Positions 34,881-45,820 of a stretch of DNA of 64,000 nt are shown here, piece by piece. Numbering within the stretch: position 1 is the stretch's first letter; each line of letters begins with the position of its first letter. The notes beneath the pieces were generated by a model, which made no database searches, was not told the DNA's origin, and was given only the letters and a program-made list of their open reading frames with translations. Source of the DNA: Isoperla grammatica (Eukaryota > Arthropoda > Insecta > Plecoptera > Perlodidae); the NCBI GenBank assembly GCA_945910005.1, contig OX246749.1:24945015-25009014 (forward strand), given 5' to 3'. Made by a program: the position numbers and the translations under genes.

Positions 34881-35763
34881 TGTTAGATACCGTGACACCT
34901 ACCCAATTCCACCGGCTCAGCCTCGAACCCACGGACTCCGAAGTCGACATTCCCGTAGAAGTACTGGGGCGTAGCTCTAGTGGTGGTTCCCACATCATAG
35001 GGATCGGGACATACCAATTTAGGCAGTTTAGGTCTTAGATTGACAAGACTTTGGTTCAAACAATAGAGGATCCGCAATTTATTTGAATACACATTTATCC
35101 TACGTGGCTGAGTTATGGCGAATCTGTCTATGGGCATTCCAGGTCTGATGGACTTAACTTTCCTATCTAGAGGGTAGCTGTAGTAACCCCTATACCTTGG
35201 CTTCCCGGTGGCTGACACCGACCCCGTGTTGTGGTTTGCTCCGTCGTCCAGGTCCACGATCGGCCTCCATGTCCTTCCCTCTGGGTTTTCCGTCGTTCTT
35301 TCCACCGTTCTACCTTGGCACAGGTCTACCTCCTCTTCCGTTCCATGATTGAATCTTCGAAATTACACACGTGTTCCCTCTTAAGTAGACTTCCCTACGT
35401 CATACTCCCGTCACCCCTCTCTTAGCCCTACTTGGACCTCAAACGTCATAAACTAATCAAACCACCCAATACACCCCCTCTCGTCAGAGAGACCAAAGAG
35501 TGGTAACTGAGCAGTCGGCAAAGTTACAGAAATAATTGCCCTCAATAACTACTCTAATTATTATAAAATGTTTACACAAGTCACCATAACAACACAGAAG
35601 TATAACAAGCTGGGCTGTTGAAATAGCCAAGCACAGCACATACCTCAATTGTTAAAGAAACAATAAATGACAAACTTAGTGACACAATCCAAGTATCCAT
35701 AAATCACCAAGAAGGAGACCAACCCCCGTAAAAGTTATATAAAGTACCAACTTTTACATGACA
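34881..35763. mobile_element. Solo LTR, 883 bp (TG...CA, 4-bp TSD)
   Basis: The insertion begins tgttagatacc, ends tttacatgaca and is flanked by atat on both sides (34877-34880 and 35764-35767). Unit 1 reads continuously across the same position (tcatattatattattcata near 17360). No internal coding domain. The size and ends fit a solo LTR left by recombination. It has no obvious similarity to the 1.9-kb insertion at 9987, although both landed at atat. Confidence 0.75.
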
Positions 35764-36210
35764 ATATTATATTATTTATTATCAGTCACGTTTTTTATGC
35801 TTGGGTCTTGGGTACGGAACTACGGGGTAGAGCTTCAAACTATGTCGAACTTAAGATATCTGCTCACTTCACACCTTCCTCCCAATGAGCGTCGTCGAAG
35901 ATGTATAATTCGTATCTTATGAAACCGATTATGACATTGAAATAGTAATTTTGTTATTTCTGTTGATTGATGAATGCTAAATCGAGTTCGTTGCACAGAT
36001 AATTTTCTGTAAGAGGTTCCCAGGTTCCCTGGCTAATCTAAGCTCGACGCCAACATTTTGAGTCTATCAATCGACCTTGATGTCCGATCGACCAATACTG
36101 TAGAGGGTATCAATAAACGATAACAGTGCAGTCATTGTCGTTATCAATGTGATTGCTTTACATTGTGTAGAAAAGAGGTGCATATCTTCTGAACTTTGTC
36201 TAAGTCTTAG
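35764..36210 (+). other. Intron after exon C, unit 2
   Basis: Matches 17360-17780 of unit 1 (shared gagggtat, aaacgataacagtgcagtca). Nothing coding recognised. Confidence 0.65.
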
Positions 36211-36355
36211 GTTGGAATTCATAGTCGGCCCCTACACCTAGGGGCACCCATTGTTGCTATGGATTTGTTTTGTTTATGGGAAATAACATGGAAACAACTG
36301 TTACCTTGGTAACAATGGGCGCCCCTAGGTGTAGGGGCCGACTATGAATTCCAAC
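36211..36355. mobile_element. MITE-like inverted-repeat element, copy 2 (TSD cttag)
   Basis: 145 bases with arms of about 50 bases, starting gttggaattcatagtcggcc and ending with the complement, flanked by a 5-base direct duplication cttag (36206-36210 and 36356-36360). Unit 1 lacks it at the matching position (ctttgtcttaaattgcc near 17780). Loop gggaaataacatgg is shared with the copy at 6038. The arms are nearly perfect, so the insertion is recent. A truncated relative may exist near 61191 (ggggtaggggtcgactat). Confidence 0.9.
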
Positions 36356-36604
36356 CTTAGTCTTCGTCTAATGATGATGATGACAATCTTGAGTCTTGAC
36401 TAAATTGCTCTGAAAAATCTGGTCTAATAAACATCAGACTTAGAACTACAAATTCAACTGTTAAGTGTTAAAGTAAAGAATTGTGTGATTTCGCTCTTTC
36501 TACATCAGTTGAAGTAGTAGTTTGAAGTTGCAGCATTATTTGTCCACGTTAGGTTATACATTTGCCAAAAAATATCATACATAAAACGTTTGGTTTGGTT
36601 TCAG

Positions 36605-36672
36605 AAGCAGTAAGTGCGACTACGCCGCTTGCAGTCAGCAGCGCTTCACCTGGGGCTGACCTCCCCACATGA
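36605..36672 (+). CDS. Candidate short exon D, unit 2 (Ser/Thr/Ala-rich)
   Basis: After acceptor ttggtttcag, phase-1 reading gives AVSATTPLAVSSASPGADLP, then T and TGA. Homologous to 27479-27531. If real it would be the terminal exon of a secreted form or a stalk cut off by the duplication breakpoint. Conservation of acceptor and frame in both units supports it; there is no other evidence. Confidence 0.35.
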
Positions 36673-37277
36673 AAAAAATGTATAATATGTTTTATAAAAT
36701 GTATTTCATCACAGAAATGTATTATGTGAAATGTATTTTGATATAGGCCACTAAAAATAAATTTCTTATCCAACCCAATGTCTTATATTTTAAAAGGATT
36801 TAAAATAGATTTGAAAGCTATTACACAATGAATTATGAACGAGTTCATAAAATGTTTTTAAATAATTTTCTTAAATGAATTAATAAAATACATGGGATAT
36901 TGTGTTTTATTTGTATTAATTGAAACAATAATTTAAGACATTAGTGGTAATGTATTGTTTATCTATTCATGTAAAGCTATTGATAATCTATTGTGTGTAA
37001 TATATTTAAAACACATTCTTTATAATGTATTAATAATCTTCTTTGGAGTATTTATTCACAATGCATTATATATAATAAATTTGAAACATATTATGCATAA
37101 CCTATTAATTATTTTTTTTTGGAATATATATTTTGGAATGTATTTGTTAGGTAAATTAAAATGCATTATTCATAAACATAAGATAGCATGATTTATTTAA
37201 AAAAATATTTCTGAAAGCTACATAATAGATACACACAGTACAAAGTACAAAGTGACACAAGTAATTAGTAGATCTTT
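36673..37277. other. AT-rich spacer, nothing recognised
   Basis: Very AT-rich DNA between the end of unit 2 and the Gypsy element. No exon or repeat array recognised. Confidence 0.45.
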
Positions 37278-37633
37278 AGATGTTGCCCCTTTTAATGGTT
37301 GGGAATTTTACCAAAGAAGCTTCTGAAACATAAGAAAAAATAAATATTGTAATTCGAATGAGCTTTGTATCACAAGATGAAGGCCTAAGTAGCGGCAAAG
37401 ATTACTGACAAGGGAAAGATGTTTCATAATCATTGTGATGTATGAGTTATATCTCCCGCCAGTGTATGTCAAGCAGGCAGTGTGCACTTGCAACCATATG
37501 TGACACAGGCTGTGACTTTGTGCTAGATTGTTCCAGAACAGTTTTCCACTTGTCAGTTGGTTGTCGACGGTTGTAATGACATGTTCTCTCTTGTAATAAG
37601 TAATTGGAATAAAGTATTTTGCGTACATGACAA
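37278..37633 (+). repeat. Probable 5' LTR of the Gypsy element
   Basis: The segment starts tgttgccccttttaatgg, contains a ggaataaagtattttgc polyadenylation-type region near its end, and is followed by tggcgacgaggatggg, a leader/primer-binding sequence common in Ty3/Gypsy elements. The borders are estimated because no second LTR is available for comparison. Confidence 0.5.
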
Positions 37634-37792
37634 AATGGCGACGAGGATGGGATATCCGGCCTAGCCTAGGCATTCCCAAATCCAGGTAGGTTGGATATAA
37701 CCTAGATGCCATCGGTATTAGCAAGGTCTAGCCTGGCCGAGATTAATAATCTAAAGTGGGCCTAGACGAGATTGCACGCTGCACGCTGAAGA

Positions 37793-40700
37793 ATGGCGCT
37801 ACCCACCCAGCCTGTCTATCTGGGCATGTGCGGCTCTTGCCCAGAGCTGGTAAGAGGAATTAGAGGAGTGGCTGATTTTCAAGGAAAAACTGGAATTCTA
37901 CTTTGTAGCAAATGGTGTCTCAGACGACACTCGGAAGCGTGCTATCTTGTTCGCTAATACAGGTGACATCGTATATCGAAGTGTACGCAAGCTGTGTAAC
38001 CCCACTACTGTAACGTATAAAGCCGCAATTGAAGTGCTCGATAAACATTTCCGTCCGAAAACAAATGTCTGGGTCAGTCGAGCGGTTTTTAGTGGGCGCA
38101 AGCAAGGGCCGCAGGAAAGTTTTAAAGATTTCGTGGCTGAGCTACGATTGCTGGCTCAAGATTGTTCATTTGACAATCTGGACAAGGAGCTGCTTCAACA
38201 AATGCTTCTTGGGATGAAGGATTTGAGTCTGAAGGAATCCCTGTTTTGCGCGGACGATCTTACGTGCACTAAGGTGTACGATCGTGCCGTAGCGGCTGAA
38301 GCTGCCAAGGTAAATATTGCCAAACTACAGAATCAAGGTCCCCAAGTTGCATCTGTAAATAAAACCACATCGCGCTACTTAGGCAGTGGTCGTAAGGGTA
38401 AGGCTACGTCAAGTCAGTCATCGAGACCCCGGGGTGGTGACCGGCCCAAGCAATGCTTTTGTTGTGGAGCTGATGATCATTTTAAGGCAAACTGTGAGTT
38501 TCAGAAGTATCGCTGCAACTATTGCCACCAGGTGGGACATCTCATCCGGGTTTGTCCCAAGAAAAGTAAGCAGGAGTCTTCAGAGTCTTCGAAGCCTACG
38601 TCAACCACGGGTAAAAGTGGTGGGCACGCGAGTACTGCCAAAAGTAAGAAACAAAGCTCAACTCATCAGGTTAGCAAGGTCAGTGAGGACAATAGTGGTC
38701 AGGTCGGTCTATTCCATAGTGATCAAGTCGGGTTATTCCATTGTGCCAATGCAAGTACTGGTGGGCCAGTGCCGCCCCCAATTAAAGTAAACGTACTCAT
38801 TGGTGACAAGCCTCTGTGTATGGAGGTAGATTCTGGAGCTGCTTACACTATAATAGGTGGTGTTTTGTATAACCGTGATTTCCATCATTTCCCACTCTCA
38901 GCACCAGGGGTTCTGTTACGGACTTGGTCCAAGGAAAATCTTGATGTAAAGGGAGCTTTCACTGCCATGGTGTTTTACGGTGGGCATTCTGCGAACCTCC
39001 AGGTGATAGTTATGGAGCAGGATGGTCCTGCGCTAATGGGTCGAAATTGGTTTGATGCTTTGGGTATTGCCATTAATGGTGTACAGTTTGAAACTGTTAT
39101 GCCTGTTCAACCATGTAGTGTGTCTAGTATTCCGCCATATCTCCAGGATTATAGCAACGTATTCGAGCCTGGTTTGGGCAAGTATGCTGGGCCTCCGGCA
39201 CACATATACTTAAAGCCTGACACCATACCTGTGTTCCGGAAAGCTCGGCCCGTGCCTTTTGCTTTGCAACCAAGAGTAAGTGCAGAAATCGATCGGATGG
39301 TTAAAGCCGGTATCCTTATTCCGGTCACTCATTCTGACTGGGCAACCCCAACGGTCAATGTTGAAAAGCGAGACGGTACCATCCGCATTTGCGGAGACTT
39401 TTCGGGTACTGTAAATCCCTCTTGTGATCGTGAGATCTACCCACTTCCTACCACTGACGAGTTATTAAGGCAGCTGTCAGGGGGTCTGGTATTTACTAAA
39501 ATTGATCTCTCCGAAGCCTTTTTGCAAGTGACTGTTGACGAGGAAACATCTCGTGTATTAACATTGAATACACACCGCGGACTTTTCCGGATGACTCGGC
39601 TAAGTCCAGGTCTGTCCTCGGCACCCACTTACTTCCAGCGGTTAATGGAGTCTCTTTTAGCTGATATAGATGGTGTCCTGGTATTTATGGATGATCTTCT
39701 AGTTAAGGGGAAGAATGAAAATGAGCTGTCGGAGCGTGTTCGACGAGTGGTGTCGCGACTGGCTGATGCAGGTTTACGTGTACGTTTAGATAAATGCTCG
39801 TTTGCTGTATCATCTTTAGAGTATGTAGGCTACGTTGTTTCAAGCATGGGTATTAAGCCAGCAGACAGCAAGATCCGTGAGTTACTGGATACTCCATCAC
39901 CGTCGAACCGAGAGGAACTTCAGGCTTTCCTGGGATTTGTGAACTATTATGACCGCTTCTTCTCAGATAAGGCAACTCGTTTCCACCCATTGTACCAACT
40001 TCTACAAACCTCTGAATCTAAAAAGACAGGTTGGAAGTGGGGCGAGTCTGAGGAAGCATGTGTTCAGTATGCCCGTGAAGTCATGACATCAGGTAACGTA
40101 CTTGTGCATTTTACACCCTCCCTGCCAATTGTTCTTGCAACAGATGCTTCACCTGTTGGTGTTGGTGCCGTGTTATCCCATGTGCTACCTAGCGGAGAGG
40201 AACGGCCTATTGCATACGCATCTCGTACCCTCCGAGCTAGTGAAAAAAATTATTCACAGCTTGACAGAGAGGGGTTGGCTGTGATATTCGGAGTTCTAAA
40301 ATTCCACATGTATTTGTATGGTCGCAGTTTCACAATTCTTACCGATAACAAGCCGCTCTGCGGAATCTTCAGGGCCGAGCGCCCTATCCCAGACGTGGTT
40401 TCGCCCCGCATGCTGCGTTGGTGCTTGATGCTCAGTAGATATCAATATGTTTTAAAGCACAGGCCAGGTATTCAGCATTGCAATGCAGATCTGCTAAGCA
40501 GAATGCCGTCGCCTGTGACTGTGTCCGAGGAATTCCCTGAACCAGCAGGAATTTTGTTGTTTGAAGACGCCCCTTTGGCATCGCCGCTCACAGCACCAGC
40601 CATTGCTAAAGCCACCAGCGAAGATCCTGTTCTGTCCCAGGTCCTTGGGCATGTTCTTTATGGTCGCGTCTATTCTAACGATGTCCGAGTTCAGGAGTAT

Positions 40701-41879
40701 CTCGCCCATAATCGTGGTCATTTGTCGGTTATGCGTGGTTGTGTGTTGCGGGGCAATAGAGTTGTCATTCTCCCGGCTCTGCGTCCATCTGTTTTGCAGT
40801 TGCTTCATAAGGTGCATCAGGGTATAGTGCGCACCAAATCATTGGCGCGCAGCTATGTATGGTGGCCAGGTATCAGCAATGATATTGAACAACAAGTGCG
40901 ATCCTGCGTTACTTGTTCACTAGTTCAGCGAGATCCTGTCCGCGCCCCCGTGGCTTCGTGGCGCCCTCCGGAACGAGTTTGGTCTCGCCTGCATTTGGAT
41001 TTTGCCGGACCAGTACATGGCCATACTTTCTTAATTTGTGTAGATGCCACATCGAAGTGGATTGAAGTGGCCAATACTTCAGGTTCTATGTCAACTGCTA
41101 CAGTAATTCTTTCTCTACGTGCTTGGTTTGCAACGCACGGTATACCTGACCAGTTAGTGTCGGATAATGGTCCCGCCTTCTCATCATCTGATTTTGCGGA
41201 ATTTTGCAATGCAAACGGCATTAAGCACACTACGTGTGCCCCGTATAAGCCAGCAACAAATGGCCAAGCCGAAAGAACGGTGCAAACAGTTAAAGGCCTG
41301 CTGAAGAAGCTGTCACCTACCAGTTGGAGGCGTGAGCTCGCAGGTATACTGCTCATTTTGCACACAACTCCCAGCACTGTTACTGGTCGAGCCCCATGTG
41401 AAATGTTGATGGGTCGCCGAATTAGATCACTCATTGATAGGCTCCATCCAGCATCAGTTCCGGAAACTGCACCCCAAGACGTCCTGCTTGAGAAAGGGCG
41501 CTCCTTTGCGGTGGGACAACTGGTCTATTTCCGGTCGTACAGGCAAGGTGGAAAATGGCTGCCAGGTGTTGTCGTGGCAGTTCAAGGCCCGAGACATCTC
41601 CAGATTATCGGTGAGGATGGGGATATCCAGCGGAGACACATGGACCAGGTGGTCCAACGCAGTGTCGGCCCGAGTCCACAAGCTGTCCCCGTCCCTCTGC
41701 CGAGGACCACCACCCAGGGAGGAGAAGAAATCGGGGAGCCAGAGCCAGTGCCTCGGCTGCCCATGGACATCGAAGATCGAGGTCAAGATGAGGCAGCCGA
41801 ACCAACTCCAGAGCGTCGCACCTCGGCTCGTGCGCGTCGAGCCCCAGCGTATCTTAAGGACTATGAAATGACACCGTAA
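37793..41879 (+). pseudogene. Ty3/Gypsy gag-pol polyprotein (near complete, one frameshift)
   Basis: Gag appears to start at ATG 37793 (ALPTQP) but must shift frame by one base before 37863, from which 1,338 codons run open to the TAA at 41877. Order: gag helical region; two CCHC knuckles (CFCCGADDHFKANC near 38453, CNYCHQVGHLIRVC near 38515); aspartic protease DSGA at 38829; reverse transcriptase with an FMDD catalytic motif at 39683; RNase H (TDAS near 40141); integrase with HHCC zinc finger from about 40805 and D, D, E residues near 40998, 41161 and 41270; then a GPY-like tail. Typical single-ORF Mag/K02A2.6-type element. The copy looks young apart from the gag shift, but the 3' LTR is not visible. 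Confidence 0.88.
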
Positions 41880-42000
41880 TTGTTCTTATTGTTCTGTATT
41901 GCTGTAATTTTTCGTAATTTAAGTTTTGTAATTTAAGGTTTCATTATTACTGTTTTGAATTTTGTATTTAATGATTGAATGTCTAATGATGGTATTAATT
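41880..42000 (+). other. Gypsy 3' non-coding region up to gap
   Basis: AT-rich sequence after the polyprotein stop. No LTR start is recognisable before the assembly gap. Confidence 0.6.
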
Positions 42001-42200
42001 NNNNNNNNNNNNNNNNNNNNNNNNNNNNNNNNNNNNNNNNNNNNNNNNNNNNNNNNNNNNNNNNNNNNNNNNNNNNNNNNNNNNNNNNNNNNNNNNNNNN
42101 NNNNNNNNNNNNNNNNNNNNNNNNNNNNNNNNNNNNNNNNNNNNNNNNNNNNNNNNNNNNNNNNNNNNNNNNNNNNNNNNNNNNNNNNNNNNNNNNNNNN
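42001..42200. other. Assembly gap (200 N)
   Basis: Exactly 200 unknown bases, a nominal gap size. It lies between the Gypsy element and a homogeneous satellite, so both the 3' LTR and further satellite copies may be missing. Confidence 1.
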
Positions 42201-44499
42201 GACCCTTGGCGTGCTAGGGGTGTTGTTTAGTGCACTGCACTAGCAGATAGACATGTCATGATACTGCTACGTCAGCGCACGGCAGGTGGTGGGGGTAGAC
42301 CCTTGGCGTGCTAGGGGTGTTGTTTAGTGCACTGCACTAGCAGATAGACATGTCATGATACTGCTACGTCAGCGCACGGCAGGTGGTGGGGGTAGACCCT
42401 TGGCGTGCTAGGGGTGTTGTTTAGTGCACTGCACTAGCAGATAGACATGTCATGATACTGCTACGTCAGCGCACGGCATGTAGTGGGGGTCGACCCTTGG
42501 CGTGCTAGGGGTGTTGTTTAGTGCACTGCACTAGCAGATAGACATGTCATGATACTGCTACGTCAGCGCACGGCAGGTGGTGGGGGTAGACCCTTGGCGT
42601 GCTAGGGGTGTTGTTTAGTGCACTGCACTAGCAGATAGACATGTCATGATACTGCTACGTCAGCGCACGGCAGGTGGTGGGGGTAGACCCTTGGCGTGCT
42701 AGGGGTGTTGTTTAGGGCACTGCACTAGCAGATAGACATGTCATGATACTGCTACGTCAGCGCAAGCCAGGTAGTGGGGGTAGACCCTTGGCGAGCTAGG
42801 GGTGTTGTTTAGTGCACTGCACTAGCAGATAGACATGTCATGATACTGCTACGTCAGCGCACGGCAGGTGGTGGGGGTAGACCCTTGGCGTGCTAGGGGT
42901 GTTGTTTAGTGCACTGCACTAGCAGATAGACATGTCATGATACTGCTACGTCAGCGCACGGCAGGTAGTGGGGGTAGACCCTTGGCGTGCTAGGGGTGTT
43001 GTTTAGTGCACTGCACTAGCAGATAGACATGTCATGATACTGCTACGTCAGCGCACGGCAGGTGGTGGGGGTAGACCCTTGGCGTGCTAGGGGTGTTGTT
43101 TAGTGCACTGCACTAGCAGATAGACATGTCATGATACTGCTACGTCAGCGCAAGGCAGGTGGTGGGGGTAGACCCTTGGCGTGCTAGGGGTGTTGTTTAG
43201 TGCACTGCACTAGCAGATAGACATGTCATGATACTGCTACGTCAGCGCACGGCAGGTAGTGGTGGTAGACCCTTTGCGTGCTGGGGGTGTTGTTTAGTGC
43301 ACTGCACTAGCAGATAGACATGTCATGATACTGCTACGTCAGCGCACGGCAGGTGGTGGGGGTGGACCCTTGGCGTGCTAGGGGTGTTGTTTAGTGCACT
43401 GCACTAGCAGATAGACATGTCATGATACTGCTACGTCAGCGCACGGCAGGTGGTGGGGGTAGACCCTTGGCGTGCTAGGGGTGTTGTTTAGTGCACTGCA
43501 CTAGCAGATAGACATGTCATGATACTGCTACGTCAGCGCACGGCAGGTAGTGGGGGTAGACCCTTGGCGTGCTAGGGGTGTTGTTTAGTGCACTGCACTG
43601 GCAGATAGACATGTCATGATACTGCTACGTCAGCGCACGGCAGGTGGTGGGGGTAGACCCTTGGCGTGCTAGGGGTGTTGTTTAGTGCACTGCACTAGCA
43701 GATAGACATGTCATGATACTGCTACGTCAGCGCACGGCAGGTGGTGGGGGTAGACCCTTGGCGTGCTAGGGGTGTTGTTTAGTGCACTGCACTAGCAGAT
43801 AGACATGTCATGATACTGCTACGTCAGCGCACGGCAGGTGGTGGGGGTAGACCCTTGGCGTGCTAGGGGTGTTGTTTAGTGCACTGCACTAGCAGATAGA
43901 CATGTCATGATACTGCTACGTCAGCGCACGGCAGGTGGTGGGGGTAGACCCTTGGCGTGCTAGGGGTGTTGTTTAGTGCACTGCACTAGCAGATAGACAT
44001 GTCATGATACTGCTACGTCAGCGCACGGCAGGTAGTGGGGGTAGACCCTTGGCGTGCTAGGGGTGTTGTTTAGTGCACTGCACTAGCAGATAGACATGTC
44101 ATGATACTGCTACGTCAGCGCACGGCAGGTGGTGGGGGTAGACCCTTGGCGTGCTAGGGGTGTTGTTTAGTGCACTGCACTAGCAGATAGACATGTCATG
44201 ATACTGCTACGTCAGCGCACGGCAGGTGGTGGGGGTAGACCCTTGGCGTGCTAGGGGTGTTGTTTAGTGCACTGCACTAGCAGATAGACATGTCATGATA
44301 CTGCTACGTCAGCGCACGGCAGGTAGTGGGGGTAGACCCTTGGCGTGCTAGGGGTGTTGTTTAGTGCACTGCACTAGCAGATAGACATGTCATGATACTG
44401 CTACGTCAGCGCACGGCAGGTGGTGGGGGTAGACCCTTGGCGTGCTAGGGGTGTTGTTTAGTGCACTGCACTAGCAGATAGACATGTCATGATACTGCT
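42201..44499. repeat. 97-bp satellite, about 24 copies
   Basis: The unit starting gacccttggcgtgctagggg repeats every 97 bases (42201, 42298, 42395 and so on) with very few substitutions. It contains the palindrome-like gtgcactgcac and atgtcatgat. A G/A difference (ggtggtggg or ggtagtggg) recurs about every third unit (units 3, 6, 8, 11, 14, 19, 22), hinting at a 291-bp higher-order repeat. The stretch ggtggtgggggtagaccctt is nearly the same as part of the terminal inverted repeat at 61874-61893. Confidence 0.95.
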
Positions 44500-44864
44500 T
44501 AGGCAGGAGTGGCAATGTCACGAGTAGGCCTACCCGCTCTTCCTTCCCAACCTTCCACCGCCACCCGCAACTCATCGACAATCCATCAATATCGGCTGAT
44601 GTCCAACATGGTATTCGATAATATTTTTATAGGAATGGTTTGTTACTGCTCGACAGATCTTTCCATTCCGTCGAAAGCTCCTGAGAGAAGGTTTAAATGT
44701 ACAAAGATAATGTCTAAGTTTGATAATTGATAAAGGAAGATTGATAATTCTAAGTTCTGTACTTTTATTCATGTTACTTATCAGGTGTTTGTATACAGGC
44801 CTGTATTTTTTTCTTTAAACTTGATATGGTCAACATTGTAAAAAAAATGTAAATAAATGAATAC
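44500..44864. other. Spacer, nothing recognised
   Basis: Non-repetitive sequence between the satellite and the candidate exon; short frames only. Confidence 0.4.
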
Positions 44865-44997
44865 CTGGTTTTGACTCCGGGTGTTTCCTTTCACAGCCAC
44901 CGTTTCGAAGGTTCGATATGGGCAGCATGTACACCATGTAAATGATGGGCACCACGGCTATTAGGCATGTCACGCCCAGCTTGATGTGTTTCTTCAT
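44865..44997 (-). CDS. Candidate first coding exon of a type II membrane protein
   Basis: On the minus strand ATG at 44997 opens MKKHIKLGVTCLIAVVPIIY, then MVYMLPISNLRNGGCERKH and PESKPG up to a donor, aaaccag/gtattc, with the exon ending at 44865 in phase 1. A short basic N-terminus followed by about 20 hydrophobic residues is a signal-anchor, as in Golgi glycosyltransferases and sulfotransferases. An acceptor-like cccacag lies 12 bases upstream of the ATG. Downstream exons are not recognised in this window; the satellite and gap lie in that direction. The family is not identified. Confidence 0.42.
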
Positions 44998-45127
44998 GGT
45001 TGCGTCGGTCTGTGGGTTCACTTCATCACAGCATGTTACAGTATTTGTTCTTATTTATTTTATTGTAATTAAGGCCAGTGTAGTGCACAATGCCCTCTTT
45101 AGTCTGATGAGTGATGATTCGTGAATG

Positions 45128-45466
45128 ATAATGAGGAAGGGAGGAGGGGAAACCTGGTACCGGCACGTAGCCTACTCATGTTGAAAAGTACCAAGGGGAC
45201 CATCGGCTTTACGTCCCATCCGAAGGGACGGTGTAACGTTGGCCAGTCATATAGGTTCGTCCACTAACCAGGACTGCCGAGCAGTTGACGAGAAGAATGA
45301 AGCTGTTACACAAGCTTTCAAACCCTCCAATCTGCTCTAACCAACGGTAACTAGTGTTTCAGAGGTGAGTGGTCACCCATCCACCTCCTGACCTAGCCCG
45401 AGGTTGCTTAACTTCGGTGTTCGAATGGGAACCGGCTAAGCGACCACGGCTAGACCGTTGGCTATT
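45128..45466 (-). mobile_element. 5S rRNA-derived SINE (SINE3-like)
   Basis: Read on the minus strand, the head at about 45466-45365 (ctagccgtggtcgcttagcc, then gaagttaagcaacctcgggc and ggtggatgggtgaccac) follows the order of 5S rRNA (the AAGCTAAGCA...GGATGGGAGACC internal promoter region) at reduced identity. A body with cgtcccttcggatgggacgt follows. This is the layout of SINE3-class elements transcribed by RNA polymerase III from a 5S-type promoter. A single copy is visible here. Confidence 0.68.
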
Positions 45467-45480
45467 TGTTCTTATTTAAA

Positions 45481-45820
45481 TGCCGGTTTACACACTTATT
45501 TAATATTTAAGGGTTAACAAAGTTGAATCAAGCCAAAAGCATTATGGCGTCCACATAACTTCCTAAAAGTTAATATTTAATATTTTGTTCCTAGCACGTA
45601 ATTTCCTGTTTTACTTAGAATCATAATATTTGCCAGATTTATAAAACTTCGCCACTCATTGGCGAGGCTAAGAATTTTAGGTTGAGAGTTAACATTGCTA
45701 TAGTTTTTTTAAATCTTAAATCTTAGAAAGTTGTGTGAACGTCATAATACCTTTTGCTTGATTTAACTTTGTTAACCGTTACATCTTAAATCGTAAATGA
45801 GTGTGTAAATGAACCTTTCA
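45481..45820. mobile_element. MITE, about 340 bp, with 90-base inverted arms
   Basis: Left arm ggtttacacacttatttaat and aagggttaacaaagttgaat pair with the right arm at about 45726-45820 (caaagttaaatcaagcaaaa on the complement, ending near gtgtgtaaatgaacc). Arms are diverged at roughly one base in eight. The loop has no coding sequence. Confidence 0.75.

Noticed and set aside
37308..37724. Minus-strand 138-residue frame
   Set aside because: It overlaps the probable 5' LTR and leader of the Gypsy element and has no recognisable domain.
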